This document shows positions 19,825-29,433 of a stretch of DNA of 64,000 nucleotides, piece after piece; within the stretch, counting starts at the first letter, position 1; every line of letters begins with the position of its first letter. Location of the stretch: assembly GCF_004339545.1 (NCBI RefSeq), contig NZ_SMGD01000017.1:147213-211212 (forward strand). Reading direction: 5' to 3'. Below the pieces are notes generated by a model. It was not told the origin of the DNA, ran no database searches, and was given only the letters and a program-made list of their open reading frames with translations. The position numbers and the translations under genes are program-made. This stretch comes from Celerinatantimonas diazotrophica. GTDB lineage: Bacteria > Pseudomonadota > Gammaproteobacteria > Enterobacterales > Celerinatantimonadaceae.

Positions 19825-21286
19825 CAGATTGCAAACAATAACCGCATTAGGGCGCCTGACTATTCTGGGGCTTGTTATGGCGAGCCTAACAGGGTGTGCA
19901 ATGGTTGGGCCAGATTATAAGCCGCCAAAAACGGTCACTCTTGGCAACCAATACAAAGCGGCGAAAGGCTGGTCGGTTGCAACACCGCAAGCTGCACAAA
20001 ATAAAGGCCCATGGTGGCAGGTTTATCACGATGCAACGCTTAATAAGTTAATGAAGCAGGTCGCGATCAATAACCAAAATGTTGCGCAATATCTGGCTCA
20101 GTATCAAAAAGCGCGAGCGCTAGCCCAAGCCGCTGGGGCTAATTTAGCTCCGAACGTGTCGTTATCTTTAAGCTCTTCTCGCGCGCAGAAAGGACAAATA
20201 CTCAGTAATAACCATTCGTTACAAGGGAATGTGAGCTGGGAAGTTGACTTGTGGGGGAAACTTCGCCGAACACGCCAAGAGGAACGTGCTAGTGCTCAGT
20301 CAAGTGCTGCCGAGTTGGCATCAGCCACATTAAGCGCACAGTCTGAGTTGGCACAGGATTATTTTGAGCTGCGTATTTTCGATGCAAAAATTAAGCTTTA
20401 TCAGCAGAATATTGAGATCTACCAGCGTTATCTAAACGTTGTTGAAAATCAGTATAAAGCTGGCAAAGAGACTCGCGATGCCCTTGCTCAGGCTCGTACT
20501 CAGTTGCATGGTGCGCGCTCATCAAAATTAAATTTAGTTTGGCAGCGGGCGCAGATGGAGAATGCTATTGCGGTGTTAATTGGCCGCTCTGCTTCGAACT
20601 TTTCAATAAAACCGGTGGACTTTAAATATGAGTTACCCAAGATCCCAACCGCGCTGCCATCGCAGTTGTTGCAGCGACGGCCCGATATCGCTCAGGCTGA
20701 ACGCAATGTTGCCGCGGCCAATGCAGCTGTTGGGGTCGCGATAGCAGGCTACTTCCCGGATGTTACCTTAAGTGCCAGTGGCGGCTTTTCCAGTTCACAT
20801 TGGGCGGATTTGCTAAAATGGCCTGCGAGGATGTGGTCGATTGGGCCAAGTATTACCGAAACGCTGTTAGATTTTGGCCGAACCCGCGCCGAAGTTCGTC
20901 AAGCCAAGGCCAGTTATCGTGCGAGTGTTGCCAGCTACCGTCAGAGTGTGCTTAATGCGATAAAAGAGGTTGAAGACTATTTGATCGAATCGCACGTTTT
21001 GGCTCAGGAGCTCAAAGAACAGCAACAAGCAACGGCTTCAGCAAAAGAGTCAGCTCGAATTACGTATAACCAATATGTGGCAGGAATGATTGATTATCTG
21101 AACGTGGCAACAACGCAGGCAACTAGCCTCAATCAGCAGCAGAGCCTGTTATCACTACAACAAACACAGCTGATTAATAGTGTGCAACTCATTGCTGCAT
21201 TAGGGGGAGGTTGGGAGCGCTCAGAACTTCCTGGCATGAGACGTTCAGTTCGGGTTAACCAAGATGCAGCAAAATCCCACGAATAA
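19814..21286 (+). CDS. Outer-membrane efflux lipoprotein, NodT/OprM family
   Basis: This 490-residue TolC-like factor has a lipoprotein signal with lipobox LTGC and acylated Cys28. Family motifs are CAMVGPDYKPP, WWQVYHDATLNKL, WEVDLWGKLRR and RRPDIAQAERNVAAANA. It forms the trimeric duct that completes the tripartite pump. Its place as fourth gene of the mdtABC operon differs from E. coli, where the MFS pump gene mdtD follows and TolC is encoded elsewhere. Confidence 0.9.
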   Translation: MKDNRLQTITALGRLTILGLVMASLTGCAMVGPDYKPPKTVTLGNQYKAAKGWSVATPQAAQNKGPWWQVYHDATLNKLMKQVAINNQNVAQYLAQYQKARALAQAAGANLAPNVSLSLSSSRAQKGQILSNNHSLQGNVSWEVDLWGKLRRTRQEERASAQSSAAELASATLSAQSELAQDYFELRIFDAKIKLYQQNIEIYQRYLNVVENQYKAGKETRDALAQARTQLHGARSSKLNLVWQRAQMENAIAVLIGRSASNFSIKPVDFKYELPKIPTALPSQLLQRRPDIAQAERNVAAANAAVGVAIAGYFPDVTLSASGGFSSSHWADLLKWPARMWSIGPSITETLLDFGRTRAEVRQAKASYRASVASYRQSVLNAIKEVEDYLIESHVLAQELKEQQQATASAKESARITYNQYVAGMIDYLNVATTQATSLNQQQSLLSLQQTQLINSVQLIAALGGGWERSELPGMRRSVRVNQDAAKSHE

Positions 21287-21608
21287 CCGAGTAAAATAAG
21301 CTAACGGTGAGTACCGACAAAGCGAGTCGCGCACTTAAAAAATTATGGCGCCCGACAGTCGTTCCATCTTCTAAGCGAACACGGGTTACGGCTTTGCGGG
21401 TATGCCTATGGCCTAAATGGAATTCAACACTCTGCCCGCTTTGCAACGCCTGATAAACTTGTTCGCTCATCTGTAATGGCCCTTCAATAACTTGCTTATT
21501 GGCTAGGGCGATATAACTGCAGCGGATCCACTGTTTCTTCGCTCTAGGGCAAATAGTAAGGTTATTCTGGGCTACATCAATCACGCGACCTTTTATAATC
21601 ATAACCAT
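21255..21608 (-). CDS. Unknown small membrane-anchored protein
   Basis: I do not recognise this 117-residue protein. Residues 1-90 look beta-rich and polar (IKGRVIDVAQNNLTICPRA, then EFHLGHRHTRKAVTRVRLEDG). One hydrophobic segment follows at about 92-113, so a soluble domain with a C-terminal anchor is plausible. It overlaps the end of the convergent efflux lipoprotein gene by 32 bases and is divergent from lexA. The start could be the first or the third codon, both ATG, and neither has a clear ribosome site. It reads like a real protein rather than a shadow frame. Confidence 0.6.
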   Translation of the reverse strand: MVMIIKGRVIDVAQNNLTICPRAKKQWIRCSYIALANKQVIEGPLQMSEQVYQALQSGQSVEFHLGHRHTRKAVTRVRLEDGTTVGRHNFLSARLALSVLTVSLFYSVIRGILLHLG

Positions 21609-21765
21609 GACAAATTAATGATGAATACGTTTATTTTATCGCCAATTGCGAAAAATTTCATCTTTGTACCCTCTGTAATCGTCGATCACAAGCTAACTTA
21701 TTTGTTTATAGGGAAATTTAATTGTTCAGTGAACATGATTTTAAATAGTTGCACTTCATGAACTA

Positions 21766-21800
21766 CTGTATATACTAACAGTTGCTGTATAAAAAAACAG
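21766..21800 (+). promoter_or_regulatory. Tandem LexA (SOS) boxes
   Basis: There are two matches to CTGT-N8-ACAG. One is CTGTATATACTAACAG at 21766-21781. The other is CTGTATAAAAAAACAG at 21785-21800, three bases later and ending seven bases before the lexA start. The same tandem arrangement is used for autorepression of lexA in E. coli. Confidence 0.95.
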
Positions 21801-21807
21801 GTTCGAT

Positions 21808-22464
21808 ATGAAAGCTCTTACTAAACGTCAAAGTCAGGTTTTGGATATAATTAAAACCCATTTAAGCGAAACGGGGATGCCGCCGACTCGAGTTGAAATC
21901 GCAAAAGAGTTAGGATTTCGGTCGGCCAATGCGGCGGAAGAACATCTTAAAGCGTTAGCTCGTAAAGGCGTGATCACTATGGTTCCGGGGGCTTCCCGTG
22001 GCATTCGCCTCGTTGAGAAAGAGCTGGATGCCCATCGTGACTTGGTGCAAGAATCGACGGCCGCCAATGATGAGCAAGGGCTGCCGCTGGTGGGGCAGGT
22101 TGCCGCGGGTGAACCTATTTTAGCTCAGCAGCACATTGAGTCGCACTATAAAGTTGATCCTGCTTTGTTTCATCCTCATGCTGATTTTTTACTACGAGTT
22201 CGTGGTGAAAGTATGAAGAACATCGGTATTATGGATGGGGATCTGCTGGCGGTCCACAAAACGCAGGATATATACAATGGTCAGGTTGTCGTTGCCCGTG
22301 TCGGGGATGATGTCACGGTAAAACGTTTTGAAAAACAATCTGATAAAGTTATGTTGTATCCCGAAAATGATGATTTTGCTCCGATTGTTGTTGACCCCTC
22401 TTGTGAGGAATTAGCGATCGAAGGGCTAGCGGTTGGTATTATTCGAAATAGCGACTGGTTCTAG
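21808..22464 (+). CDS. lexA: LexA repressor
   Basis: This 218-residue SOS repressor has an N-terminal winged helix containing [25 protein letters not shown]. The self-cleavage site is Ala100-Gly101 in VAAGEP. Ser135 (RGESM) and Lys172 (VTVKRF) form the S24-type catalytic dyad. RecA-stimulated cleavage relieves repression after DNA damage. It carries its own tandem operators and is followed by dinF, the usual partner. Confidence 0.98.
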   Translation: MKALTKRQSQVLDIIKTHLSETGMPPTRVEIAKELGFRSANAAEEHLKALARKGVITMVPGASRGIRLVEKELDAHRDLVQESTAANDEQGLPLVGQVAAGEPILAQQHIESHYKVDPALFHPHADFLLRVRGESMKNIGIMDGDLLAVHKTQDIYNGQVVVARVGDDVTVKRFEKQSDKVMLYPENDDFAPIVVDPSCEELAIEGLAVGIIRNSDWF

Positions 22465-22495
22465 TTGCTTTGTCGGCATGATTTTTCGCGTCACG

Positions 22496-22522
22496 AACGC
22501 TGCTTTGGCAGCGTTTTGTTTT
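22496..22522 (+). terminator. Intrinsic terminator between lexA and dinF
   Basis: An 8-bp GC-rich stem (AACGCTGC/GCAGCGTT) with loop TTTG is followed by TTGTTTT. It would make dinF expression depend on partial readthrough from lexA or on its own promoter. Confidence 0.75.
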
Positions 22523-22547
22523 ATCTTACGCAATGCAATAGGTTGTA

Positions 22548-23906
22548 ATGAAACTATTTGACCGCCAACAGCTTAAAGCTATTTTTGCCATAGCTATCCC
22601 TATGATTTTATCCAATATCACTGTTCCTTTGCTGGGACTTGTTGATACGGCTGTTGTTGGACATCTTTCGCATAGTTATTACTTAGGTGGCGTCGCAGTT
22701 GGGGCGACTATTATTAGTTTTTTATTTTGGATGGCCGGCTTTTTAAGAATGTCGACCACTGGCACAGTTGCTCAAGCTATTGGTCGCAATGACAATGCTC
22801 ATGCGATTCAAACATGGCGTCATAGTGCCTGCATGGGATTGCTTATTGCTGCCGTACTGATTGTTTGCCAATACCCTATCTGGCTGTTCGCCGCTAAATT
22901 AGCGGGGGCTGATCCCAAGGTTGCCGAGTATGCCCATGTTTATTATCTGATTCGAATCTGGGGAGCCCCGGCGGCCTTACTTAATTATGCGACGCTAGGG
23001 TGCTTGCTGGGAATGAAGCGCGCGAAAATACCGATGTTCTTGTTAATTGTGACAAATGTCGTCAATATCGCTTTGGATTTGGTATTGGTCATGGGGTTAC
23101 AGCTGAATGTGGCTGGCGCGGCTAGTGCTTCATTAATTGCCGATTATACCGGAGCTTTGCTTGGGTTATGGTTACTACATCGCGCTTGGCGTAATCGCGG
23201 TGAATCGTTGCTGCCTAATCACTGGCTTGGATTTTTACGGTGGTCACAGTTCAATGAATTATTGCGTTTAAATCGCGATATATTTTTGCGTACCTTATCT
23301 TTGCAAATATGTTTTAGTTTTATCACCTTTGAAGGTGCGAAACTGGGAACGGTAATCGTTGCTACCAATGCGGTGTTGATGAACTTTATGATGTTTGCCT
23401 CCTATGCGCTTGATGGTCTAGCCTATGCGGTCGAAGCGCTGGCAGGCGATGCGGTGGGGCGTAAAGATCGCCAGCAATTTAATCAAAGTGTCTTTGCAAC
23501 ACTGTCGGTGGCGCTGTTAATTAGTATTGCGTTTGCTATTATCTATCAGATCTTTGGCGAGCAGATTGTTGCATTACTCACCAGTATTGATGCTATTCGG
23601 CAAAGCGCCGATAAATATCTTCCATGGCTGGTCTTTATGCCTATTGTGGCGGTGTGGAGTTATATCTTTGATGGCGTTTATGTCGCCTTAACCAAAGGGA
23701 ATGTCATGCGCAACGGTATGATCATCTCCACATTTGTAATTTTTTTCCCCGTTTGGTGGTTGACTCGTAGCTTTGGGAACCATGGGCTGTGGTTTGCGTT
23801 ATGTTGCTTTATGCTAGCCCGTGGTGTGACTTTGATAGCCCATTATTGGTTTTATAACAAACGCTGGTTTGCCAGAATGACGCAGATAGAGCATCCGAAC
23901 GGATAA
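22548..23906 (+). CDS. dinF: MATE-family efflux protein DinF
   Basis: This 452-residue protein has 12 predicted helices and MATE-type repeats. It starts with IFAIAIPMILSNITVPLLGLVDTAVVGHL, which carries the conserved LVDTA motif. DinF proteins export toxic or oxidised compounds using ion gradients. Its position directly after lexA is the classic arrangement and implies DNA-damage induction through the upstream SOS boxes. Confidence 0.94.
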   Translation: MKLFDRQQLKAIFAIAIPMILSNITVPLLGLVDTAVVGHLSHSYYLGGVAVGATIISFLFWMAGFLRMSTTGTVAQAIGRNDNAHAIQTWRHSACMGLLIAAVLIVCQYPIWLFAAKLAGADPKVAEYAHVYYLIRIWGAPAALLNYATLGCLLGMKRAKIPMFLLIVTNVVNIALDLVLVMGLQLNVAGAASASLIADYTGALLGLWLLHRAWRNRGESLLPNHWLGFLRWSQFNELLRLNRDIFLRTLSLQICFSFITFEGAKLGTVIVATNAVLMNFMMFASYALDGLAYAVEALAGDAVGRKDRQQFNQSVFATLSVALLISIAFAIIYQIFGEQIVALLTSIDAIRQSADKYLPWLVFMPIVAVWSYIFDGVYVALTKGNVMRNGMIISTFVIFFPVWWLTRSFGNHGLWFALCCFMLARGVTLIAHYWFYNKRWFARMTQIEHPNG

Positions 23907-24035
23907 CCTAAGCAGTAAGTAAGTTTCGGTTGTTTACAATAGAGTCGCTCATGGTATTGAGAGCGAGCTCACGAACATTTTTAACTCATTTGGATCGCGT
24001 TGGCGATCTAATCGAGCTGTGAATATATTCCTTTT

Positions 24036-24075
24036 CCCAGAATAGATGTGAAGAGAATATTTCTGGGGTTTTCTT
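24036..24075 (+). terminator. Possible terminator after dinF
   Basis: CCCAGA (24036-24041) can pair with TCTGGG (24062-24067) across a long AT-rich loop, followed by GTTTTCTT. A second small hairpin (GATCGC-GTTG-GCGATC) lies about 40 bases before it. Both are plausible ends for dinF transcription, and the first has the better T tract. Confidence 0.4.
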
Positions 24076-24080
24076 GGCCA

Positions 24081-25142
24081 TTAGCTTAAGCATCGGGCCC
24101 AATGAATCATCTGATTGATAACCTGCTCTGCTCTCTTATCTGTGGGGAGCCGATATTTGTTAGACCACTCGACTTCATGTTGCCTCTCTCGAATTTGTCG
24201 TGGTGTTAAGCCGTACTTTTCTCGGAATTGGCTACTTAAATAATTACTATTAGACAGACCACATTTTAATGCAATTTCAGCAACGCTATTTCCCATATTG
24301 ATTGGATTATGAAGCGCTTTAAAGCAAGCTGCTAATCGACACTCGCGGATAAACGCTGTGATACCCCCTTCTTCTTTAAAAAGTCGATATAATGTCGAGC
24401 GCGACATAAAAAATTGGTTACAAATTGTATCAGCCGTTAGTGATAGTTCACCAATATGCTCATTTATATATTTTTTGATAGACCATTTTATACTGTCACC
24501 AATAGATTCAGAGGCATCAAAGTCGTTTTTCAAACAAAGTACATCTAACATTGCCATTAAACTATCCGCTAGGATTAAAGATTCTTTGGCATCGGCTATT
24601 AGTAACTGCTCCTTCATCATAGTAATAAAGTCTTTGAATAGCCGCTCGTGAATGCTATGACGTTCAAAAATATGACCGGTTGCTAACGCCAAACGGGGAA
24701 TATTTTCCAACACCCATGGTCTTGGTAGGACAATGGCTATACTTCTTGCATTTTCATTACTCGAGGCCTCAATGGTCTGGCTCAAGTTAATTGCTGAGAT
24801 GCCGCCATCTTCAATAAAATCAGAGTTCCCATTCCGGACACAGTTATATCCGGCTGCATATGTATCCAATAATATATGATCGGCTTCTGTAAAATCTTTG
24901 TGGGTTTTATGGTTGCGTGTATATTGCTGAGCGGGCATCGTTACATCTGAGTAAAGGAATTTCCCGGCATTTATCAGCGTGAAAGACAGTTTCTGGTTTT
25001 CAGAAAAATTCGAAATAGGATAGCATTGAAAATAGGGTGTAACACTTGCTCGCCAGATTTCGAAGGTTTCTTCACTGCTCCCTATGTCATCCTGATTCAG
25101 ATTAACGCAGGGAAGTAAAATCCTATTTTGTTTTTCCATCAC
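24081..25142 (-). CDS. AraC-family transcriptional regulator (orphan)
   Basis: This 353-residue regulator has an N-terminal AraC-binding-like sensor domain (about residues 25-200) and a C-terminal double helix-turn-helix. In the latter I see ADTICNQFFMSRSTLYRLFKEEG and VAEIALKCGLSNSNYLSSQFREKYGLTPRQIRER. The layout resembles FeaR-type activators, whose ligands are aromatic aldehydes or amines, but the ligand here is unknown. No catabolic or transport genes adjoin it. The gene is AT-rich beside a 672-base empty stretch, which may mean horizontal acquisition or loss of its targets. Confidence 0.87.
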   Translation of the reverse strand: MMEKQNRILLPCVNLNQDDIGSSEETFEIWRASVTPYFQCYPISNFSENQKLSFTLINAGKFLYSDVTMPAQQYTRNHKTHKDFTEADHILLDTYAAGYNCVRNGNSDFIEDGGISAINLSQTIEASSNENARSIAIVLPRPWVLENIPRLALATGHIFERHSIHERLFKDFITMMKEQLLIADAKESLILADSLMAMLDVLCLKNDFDASESIGDSIKWSIKKYINEHIGELSLTADTICNQFFMSRSTLYRLFKEEGGITAFIRECRLAACFKALHNPINMGNSVAEIALKCGLSNSNYLSSQFREKYGLTPRQIRERQHEVEWSNKYRLPTDKRAEQVINQMIHWARCLS

Positions 25143-25814
25143 TTCTCCATGACTTATTGACCATCACTGCGACTCACATTTAAGATTAAATCTAGTTAGT
25201 CTAGATTTAATAGCTGCTTTTGATGCAGTTTATCGCTTTTTCCTATTTCGAAGTATAGATAATTAATTCAATAACTCTTTTTCAACATTAGGAAGCCCCA
25301 CTTAAGCCGGATTGCTCAAGAGCGCAGATTTTGGTTCGAGTTCGTATTTGTCTATTTTCGCTAAAGATTAGTTGAGAGTGTTGGTCGCGAATTTGCTTGT
25401 TATTATAGTAAAGTCATTTCAAACTGCATTTAATTCAATGCCATCTTTTACATAATTACTTACATTTAAATATGTGATTAATCAATTATTAGTTTCGATC
25501 GTAATGAATAACCTTTCGAATATAATTACGGGGGGCTTAGGTAGACTCAAAGATAGTGCTTGGCGCGTCTGCAATGGTGCTATTATGGTGCAATCGAAGA
25601 GAGAGTCAAAGTTGAATCAAATTATAGTGGCTATTCGGTATTACTTAATTAATCTTCATTTTCGATGGGGGAAGCAGGTATATTGACATGAATTAAAAGA
25701 CGAATACTCATGTATCCTCTGATATTTGAACTGTTATCATTGACCGACTTTTTGTTATCGGTTAATCGACTGAATACGTATAATAGCGCTATTGTTTAAC
25801 AAAAAGGTTTTGTC
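25143..25814. other. 672-base AT-rich stretch without a convincing gene
   Basis: This stretch lies between the orphan AraC gene and trmL. A 70-codon frame at 25474-25686 has no ribosome site and no recognisable features, so I treat it as noise. A perfect palindrome sits near the AraC start (separate entry). The final 100 bases must contain the trmL promoter. The remainder may be decayed DNA. Confidence 0.55.
25185..25211. promoter_or_regulatory. Perfect 11-5-11 inverted repeat upstream of the AraC regulator
   Basis: ATTAAATCTAG (25185-25195) is the exact reverse complement of CTAGATTTAAT (25201-25211), with TTAGT between. The arms lie 43-69 bases before the regulator's start codon. There is no GC core or T tract, so it looks like a dimeric protein site rather than a terminator. 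AraC proteins usually bind direct repeats, so another regulator is possible. Confidence 0.45.
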
Positions 25815-26279
25815 GTGTTTCACATCGCATTATTTGAGCCACAGATTGCACCAAACTGTGGCAACATTATTCGTTTGGCTGCGAACAATGGTTGTCAGCT
25901 GCATCTAATTGAACCTTTAGGGTTTGATTTAGAAGAGAAAAAATTGCGTCGGGCAGGGTTGGATTATCATGATCTGGCGCATGTCACCGTGCATCCTGAT
26001 TATTGGGAATTCGCTCATCAGATGCAGGGGCGAACCATCTGGGCTTGTACGACCAAGGGCACTCACTCTTATACCGATGTCTGTTATCAAAGTGGTGATG
26101 TGCTATTGTTTGGTGCTGAAACACATGGATTGTCGCCAGAGGTGATGCATTCCATTGAGCCTAAACAACGGATTCGAATCCCCATGCAGTCGAATAGTCG
26201 TTGCCTAAATTTGTCTAATTCTGTGGCTGTGATTAGCTACGAAGCGTGGCGTCAGCATAGCTTTGCCGGTGGGGTGTAA
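25815..26279 (+). CDS. trmL: tRNA (cytidine/uridine-2'-O)-methyltransferase TrmL
   Basis: This 154-residue SPOUT methyltransferase contains the three family motifs: [33 protein letters not shown], and [26 protein letters not shown]. The C-terminal trefoil knot binds S-adenosylmethionine. TrmL methylates the wobble ribose (position 34) of tRNA-Leu species. It starts with GTG after an AAAAAGG-type ribosome site. Confidence 0.95.
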   Translation: MFHIALFEPQIAPNCGNIIRLAANNGCQLHLIEPLGFDLEEKKLRRAGLDYHDLAHVTVHPDYWEFAHQMQGRTIWACTTKGTHSYTDVCYQSGDVLLFGAETHGLSPEVMHSIEPKQRIRIPMQSNSRCLNLSNSVAVISYEAWRQHSFAGGV

Positions 26280-26324
26280 TGTGAGGTTTTTATTGATTTG
26301 TTGTTTTAAATCAACCTTCCTAAG

Positions 26325-26370
26325 TACACTTTAAAGTGTAATACTCATGGCTCTTTTTCACAAAGAGCCA
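26325..26370. repeat. Two adjacent palindromes between trmL and aer
   Basis: TACACTTTAAAGTGTA (26325-26340) is a perfect 16-bp palindrome. Eight bases later TGGCTCTTT/AAAGAGCCA (26348-26370) forms a 9-bp stem with loop TTCAC. The second could end trmL transcription, although no T run follows. The first could be an operator. Confidence 0.5.
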
Positions 26371-26474
26371 GTGATTGTGTCAATTTGTCTCAATCAATCT
26401 TCTCTTTTTTATTTATCCATATTCATGTCCATTGTTGTTAAACGATGGGGCGTTTATCTTCGAGGGATGCTTGG

Positions 26475-28037
26475 ATGCGCCAAAATTTATCCGTTAGTGA
26501 ACATGAAGTGTTGTTTCCCGACCATTATAATTTGCTATCAACGACAGATTTAAATGGGGTGATCACATACGCAAGCCCTCATTTTTGCAAAGTGGCGGGG
26601 TTTAGTCGTGACGAACTTATCGGACAACCCCACAATATTGTCCGTCATCCGGATATGCCCGAGGCTGCTTTTGCTAATCTATGGCAGCAGGTTAAGCAGG
26701 GAAAATCTTGGCATGGACTGGTTAAAAATCGTTGCAAAAATGGTGATTATTATTGGGTTGATGCATTTGTTTCGCCCATTATTGAAAATGGTAAAATTAT
26801 TGAGTACCAATCGGTACGCCTAAAGCCTTCCCGAGAGCATGTCGAGAATGCAGAACGTGCATATGCAAGGTTCAAGGCCGGCAAAGGCCGTTTATTGGCT
26901 GCGCATGCCTCAGTTTCATTATTCCATCGTCTTACAATAGCGTTAATTGTCTCAGCAGTGGTGAGTTTCGCGTGTGACTATTGGGTCAACTCTTATTTGG
27001 CACTGGGATGTTTTATGCTGCTAAGCATAATTGCTAGTTTTATTTTGACTCGGCCTCTGACTCAAATTACGCAACGTGCCCATGTTCGCCATAACCACCC
27101 ACTGATTACTTATAGTTACCAGAATCGCAGTGATGATATAGGTATTATTTTACAGGCGCAAAAAATGGACAAGGCCGAGTTAAATGCAGTACTGGGCCGT
27201 ATTCTGGACTCGAGTATTCGAATTACCCATTCAGCCACAGAGTCTCGCGAAAATGGTTTGCAAAGTGTGGCGCAGCTTGAGCATCAAAATGAACAGACTC
27301 GAGCTGTTCGTGTTGCTGTGGAGCAGATGAATCAGGCGAACAATGAAACGGCTGAAAATATGCAAGTAGCAGCGGGGTCAACGCAACAAGCATATAGCAT
27401 GACTGAACAACTCGCTCGGGGGACAACGCAAAGTTCTCAGGTCATTCTCAAACTGGCTGAGCAACTCCAGCAAGCGGTAAGCCAAGTGAGTGGATTAAGC
27501 GATCGAGGACAAGAAATTCAAGGTGTTTCGGAATCGATCGGTGCTATTACTGACCAAGTGAACTTACTTGCCCTAAATGCTGCTATTGAAGCAGCTTGGG
27601 CGGGTGAGCATGGCCGTGGTTTCTCGGTTGTAGCGGATCAGGTTCGCTCCCTTGCTCTGACAACTCAGAACTCTACTGGGCAAATACAGGAAGTGACTCA
27701 AGAAATTCTCGAACAGACTCGCCGGGTGGCAGCGACGATAGACCAGACTCGCCAGTCGGCACTGAGCTGCCAGCAGCAGATTGAGCAAGCTTTTGAACAG
27801 TCGCAAAATACTTTGCAGTTTGTTGATACTGTCTCAGAGCGGAGTCAGCAGATCGCTGTTGTATTAGAACAGCAGGCTCAGATTAGTCATGAAGTGGTCG
27901 AGCGTATCCGTCACATTCATGAACTGAGCTTGCGTTGTAGTGACCTGGTTAAAAGCAATGTCACCTATAGCAATAGCTTGGTGTTAGAGATGAACGAACA
28001 AACTCGTTTAGCCAATCAATTGCGCCAACTGGCCTGA
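26475..28037 (+). CDS. aer: PAS-containing methyl-accepting chemotaxis/aerotaxis receptor, Aer-like
   Basis: This 520-residue receptor has an N-terminal PAS domain (about residues 20-120) of the FAD-binding Aer kind: [41 protein letters not shown] membrane pair (about 150-195) and a long signalling domain follow. The hairpin tip reads [20 protein letters not shown], where position 375 is Trp instead of the nearly invariant Arg. ATG 26475 was chosen because GAGGGA lies eight bases upstream and the [11 protein letters not shown] start fits the family. Aer proteins steer cells by redox state and couple to CheW and CheA. Confidence 0.9.
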   Translation: MRQNLSVSEHEVLFPDHYNLLSTTDLNGVITYASPHFCKVAGFSRDELIGQPHNIVRHPDMPEAAFANLWQQVKQGKSWHGLVKNRCKNGDYYWVDAFVSPIIENGKIIEYQSVRLKPSREHVENAERAYARFKAGKGRLLAAHASVSLFHRLTIALIVSAVVSFACDYWVNSYLALGCFMLLSIIASFILTRPLTQITQRAHVRHNHPLITYSYQNRSDDIGIILQAQKMDKAELNAVLGRILDSSIRITHSATESRENGLQSVAQLEHQNEQTRAVRVAVEQMNQANNETAENMQVAAGSTQQAYSMTEQLARGTTQSSQVILKLAEQLQQAVSQVSGLSDRGQEIQGVSESIGAITDQVNLLALNAAIEAAWAGEHGRGFSVVADQVRSLALTTQNSTGQIQEVTQEILEQTRRVAATIDQTRQSALSCQQQIEQAFEQSQNTLQFVDTVSERSQQIAVVLEQQAQISHEVVERIRHIHELSLRCSDLVKSNVTYSNSLVLEMNEQTRLANQLRQLA

Positions 28038-28038
28038 T

Positions 28039-29433
28039 TTAGCGAGCACGATGGGGAAGATAAATGGTGACCGACAGACCCGTTTGCGTGGCCCGATTTT
28101 TTGCTTCAATGCGTCCACCATGTTGACGTACTGCCCAATCTGCAATCGCTAAACCTAGTCCAACACCGCCTGAGTCCCGGTCGCGGGCTTCACTGGCGCG
28201 ATAAAATGGCCGAAAAATTTCCTTGAGCTCATCTTCAGGGATCCCTGGGCCATCATCAATCACGCTAAACATCAATTGGCGAGCATTGTGATGGATGGTA
28301 AGTTCAATCGTTTGACTGGCATATTTAATTGCGTTGCGACAGAGATTTTCAACGGCGCTCAATAGCGCCTCAGGAAAGCAGTAAATGACCTCGGGTCCCT
28401 GATTACTCAGAATAAATGTTTTACCGACCTGAGAGGCTTCGAATTGACAATCATTGGTAAGTTCTTCAAGCAGTTCATTTAAATTTTGCTGTTCTAATTT
28501 ACTTTCATCCAACTGCATGCGAGATAAACCAAGCAACGCTCGAATCATCTCTTCTAAACGTTCAGCTTCGCGCTCAATACGTTGCAGCTCTTTGGTTGCT
28601 CCATAGCGCTTATTACTGAGTGCTACTGCCATATTGAGCCGGGTGAGCGGTGAGCGTAGTTCGTGGGAAATGTCACTGAGTAAGCGCTGCTGATTGGTAA
28701 TTGCATTGGATAAGGTCGTCGACATTTGGGAAAGGCTTTCGGCTAATTGTCCGACCTCATCTCGGCGGTGAATATCCGGAAGTTTCACCGAGAGATCGCC
28801 CATCGCAATTTGGTTGGCAGCGTTACGCAATTTCTTAAGTGGTGCCGCAATGTGCCAAGCTAACATAATACATGCAATGAGGCTGAATACTACCAGCATC
28901 CCTATCAACGTCTCGGGTCGCATTTGAAAATGACTTAGTGCATCCATTTGTTCTGGACTGATTTTTCGATTGATATAGAGGAGATAACTTGAACCATTTA
29001 ACTGAACTTTCTGCGGACCAAAGACAACGCGTTGTGTCCCAAGGATGCGTAGTTTGGGATCTTTTTGTTTATCGTTACTTAAAATAAACCGTATGATTTC
29101 TCGCCGGTTGCGTCCCATATTTGTCGCGTTGACGATTTCTCCAGTATGACTAACCAGAATCAGACTGGGGGTTGATGAATGCGGTTGCAGCAGGTTATGA
29201 AATCCCGGTGGCAGAAACGGAAAATCACTGGGAGGTCCGTAGTGCAACATAAAGGCGTTGCGTTGCAGTTCTTGGCGAGCCCAATCTGGTAAAGGATGGT
29301 CGGTATTGATGCTCAATTGCATAATCAGCAAGGCGGTGCCAACGGTCAAAATTAAAATGACCCAAAATGCCAAAAAGATTTTAAAAAACAGGCTGCTGAT
29401 ATATTGAGAAAGGCGTTTTACCATTGCAACCAT
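28039..29433 (-). CDS. cpxA: Envelope-stress sensor histidine kinase CpxA
   Basis: This 464-residue kinase has a first membrane helix (about residues 15-38), a periplasmic loop and a second helix (about 178-198). A HAMP segment, the H-box SDISHELRSPLTRLNMAV and ATP-binding motifs (NAIKYA, DDGPGIPEDE, GVGLGLAI) follow. It senses misfolded envelope proteins and phosphorylates CpxR. Its start overlaps the end of cpxR by 16 bases with AAAGGG as ribosome site. Confidence 0.93.
   Translation of the reverse strand: MVAMVKRLSQYISSLFFKIFLAFWVILILTVGTALLIMQLSINTDHPLPDWARQELQRNAFMLHYGPPSDFPFLPPGFHNLLQPHSSTPSLILVSHTGEIVNATNMGRNRREIIRFILSNDKQKDPKLRILGTQRVVFGPQKVQLNGSSYLLYINRKISPEQMDALSHFQMRPETLIGMLVVFSLIACIMLAWHIAAPLKKLRNAANQIAMGDLSVKLPDIHRRDEVGQLAESLSQMSTTLSNAITNQQRLLSDISHELRSPLTRLNMAVALSNKRYGATKELQRIEREAERLEEMIRALLGLSRMQLDESKLEQQNLNELLEELTNDCQFEASQVGKTFILSNQGPEVIYCFPEALLSAVENLCRNAIKYASQTIELTIHHNARQLMFSVIDDGPGIPEDELKEIFRPFYRASEARDRDSGGVGLGLAIADWAVRQHGGRIEAKNRATQTGLSVTIYLPHRAR

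Noticed and set aside
25474..25686. 70-codon plus-strand frame in the AraC-trmL gap
   Set aside because: There is no ribosome site, no recognisable motif, and the composition is the same as the surrounding non-coding DNA.
26347..26553. 68-codon frame before aer
   Set aside because: It covers the hairpin region and runs into the aer start in another frame, without a ribosome site.
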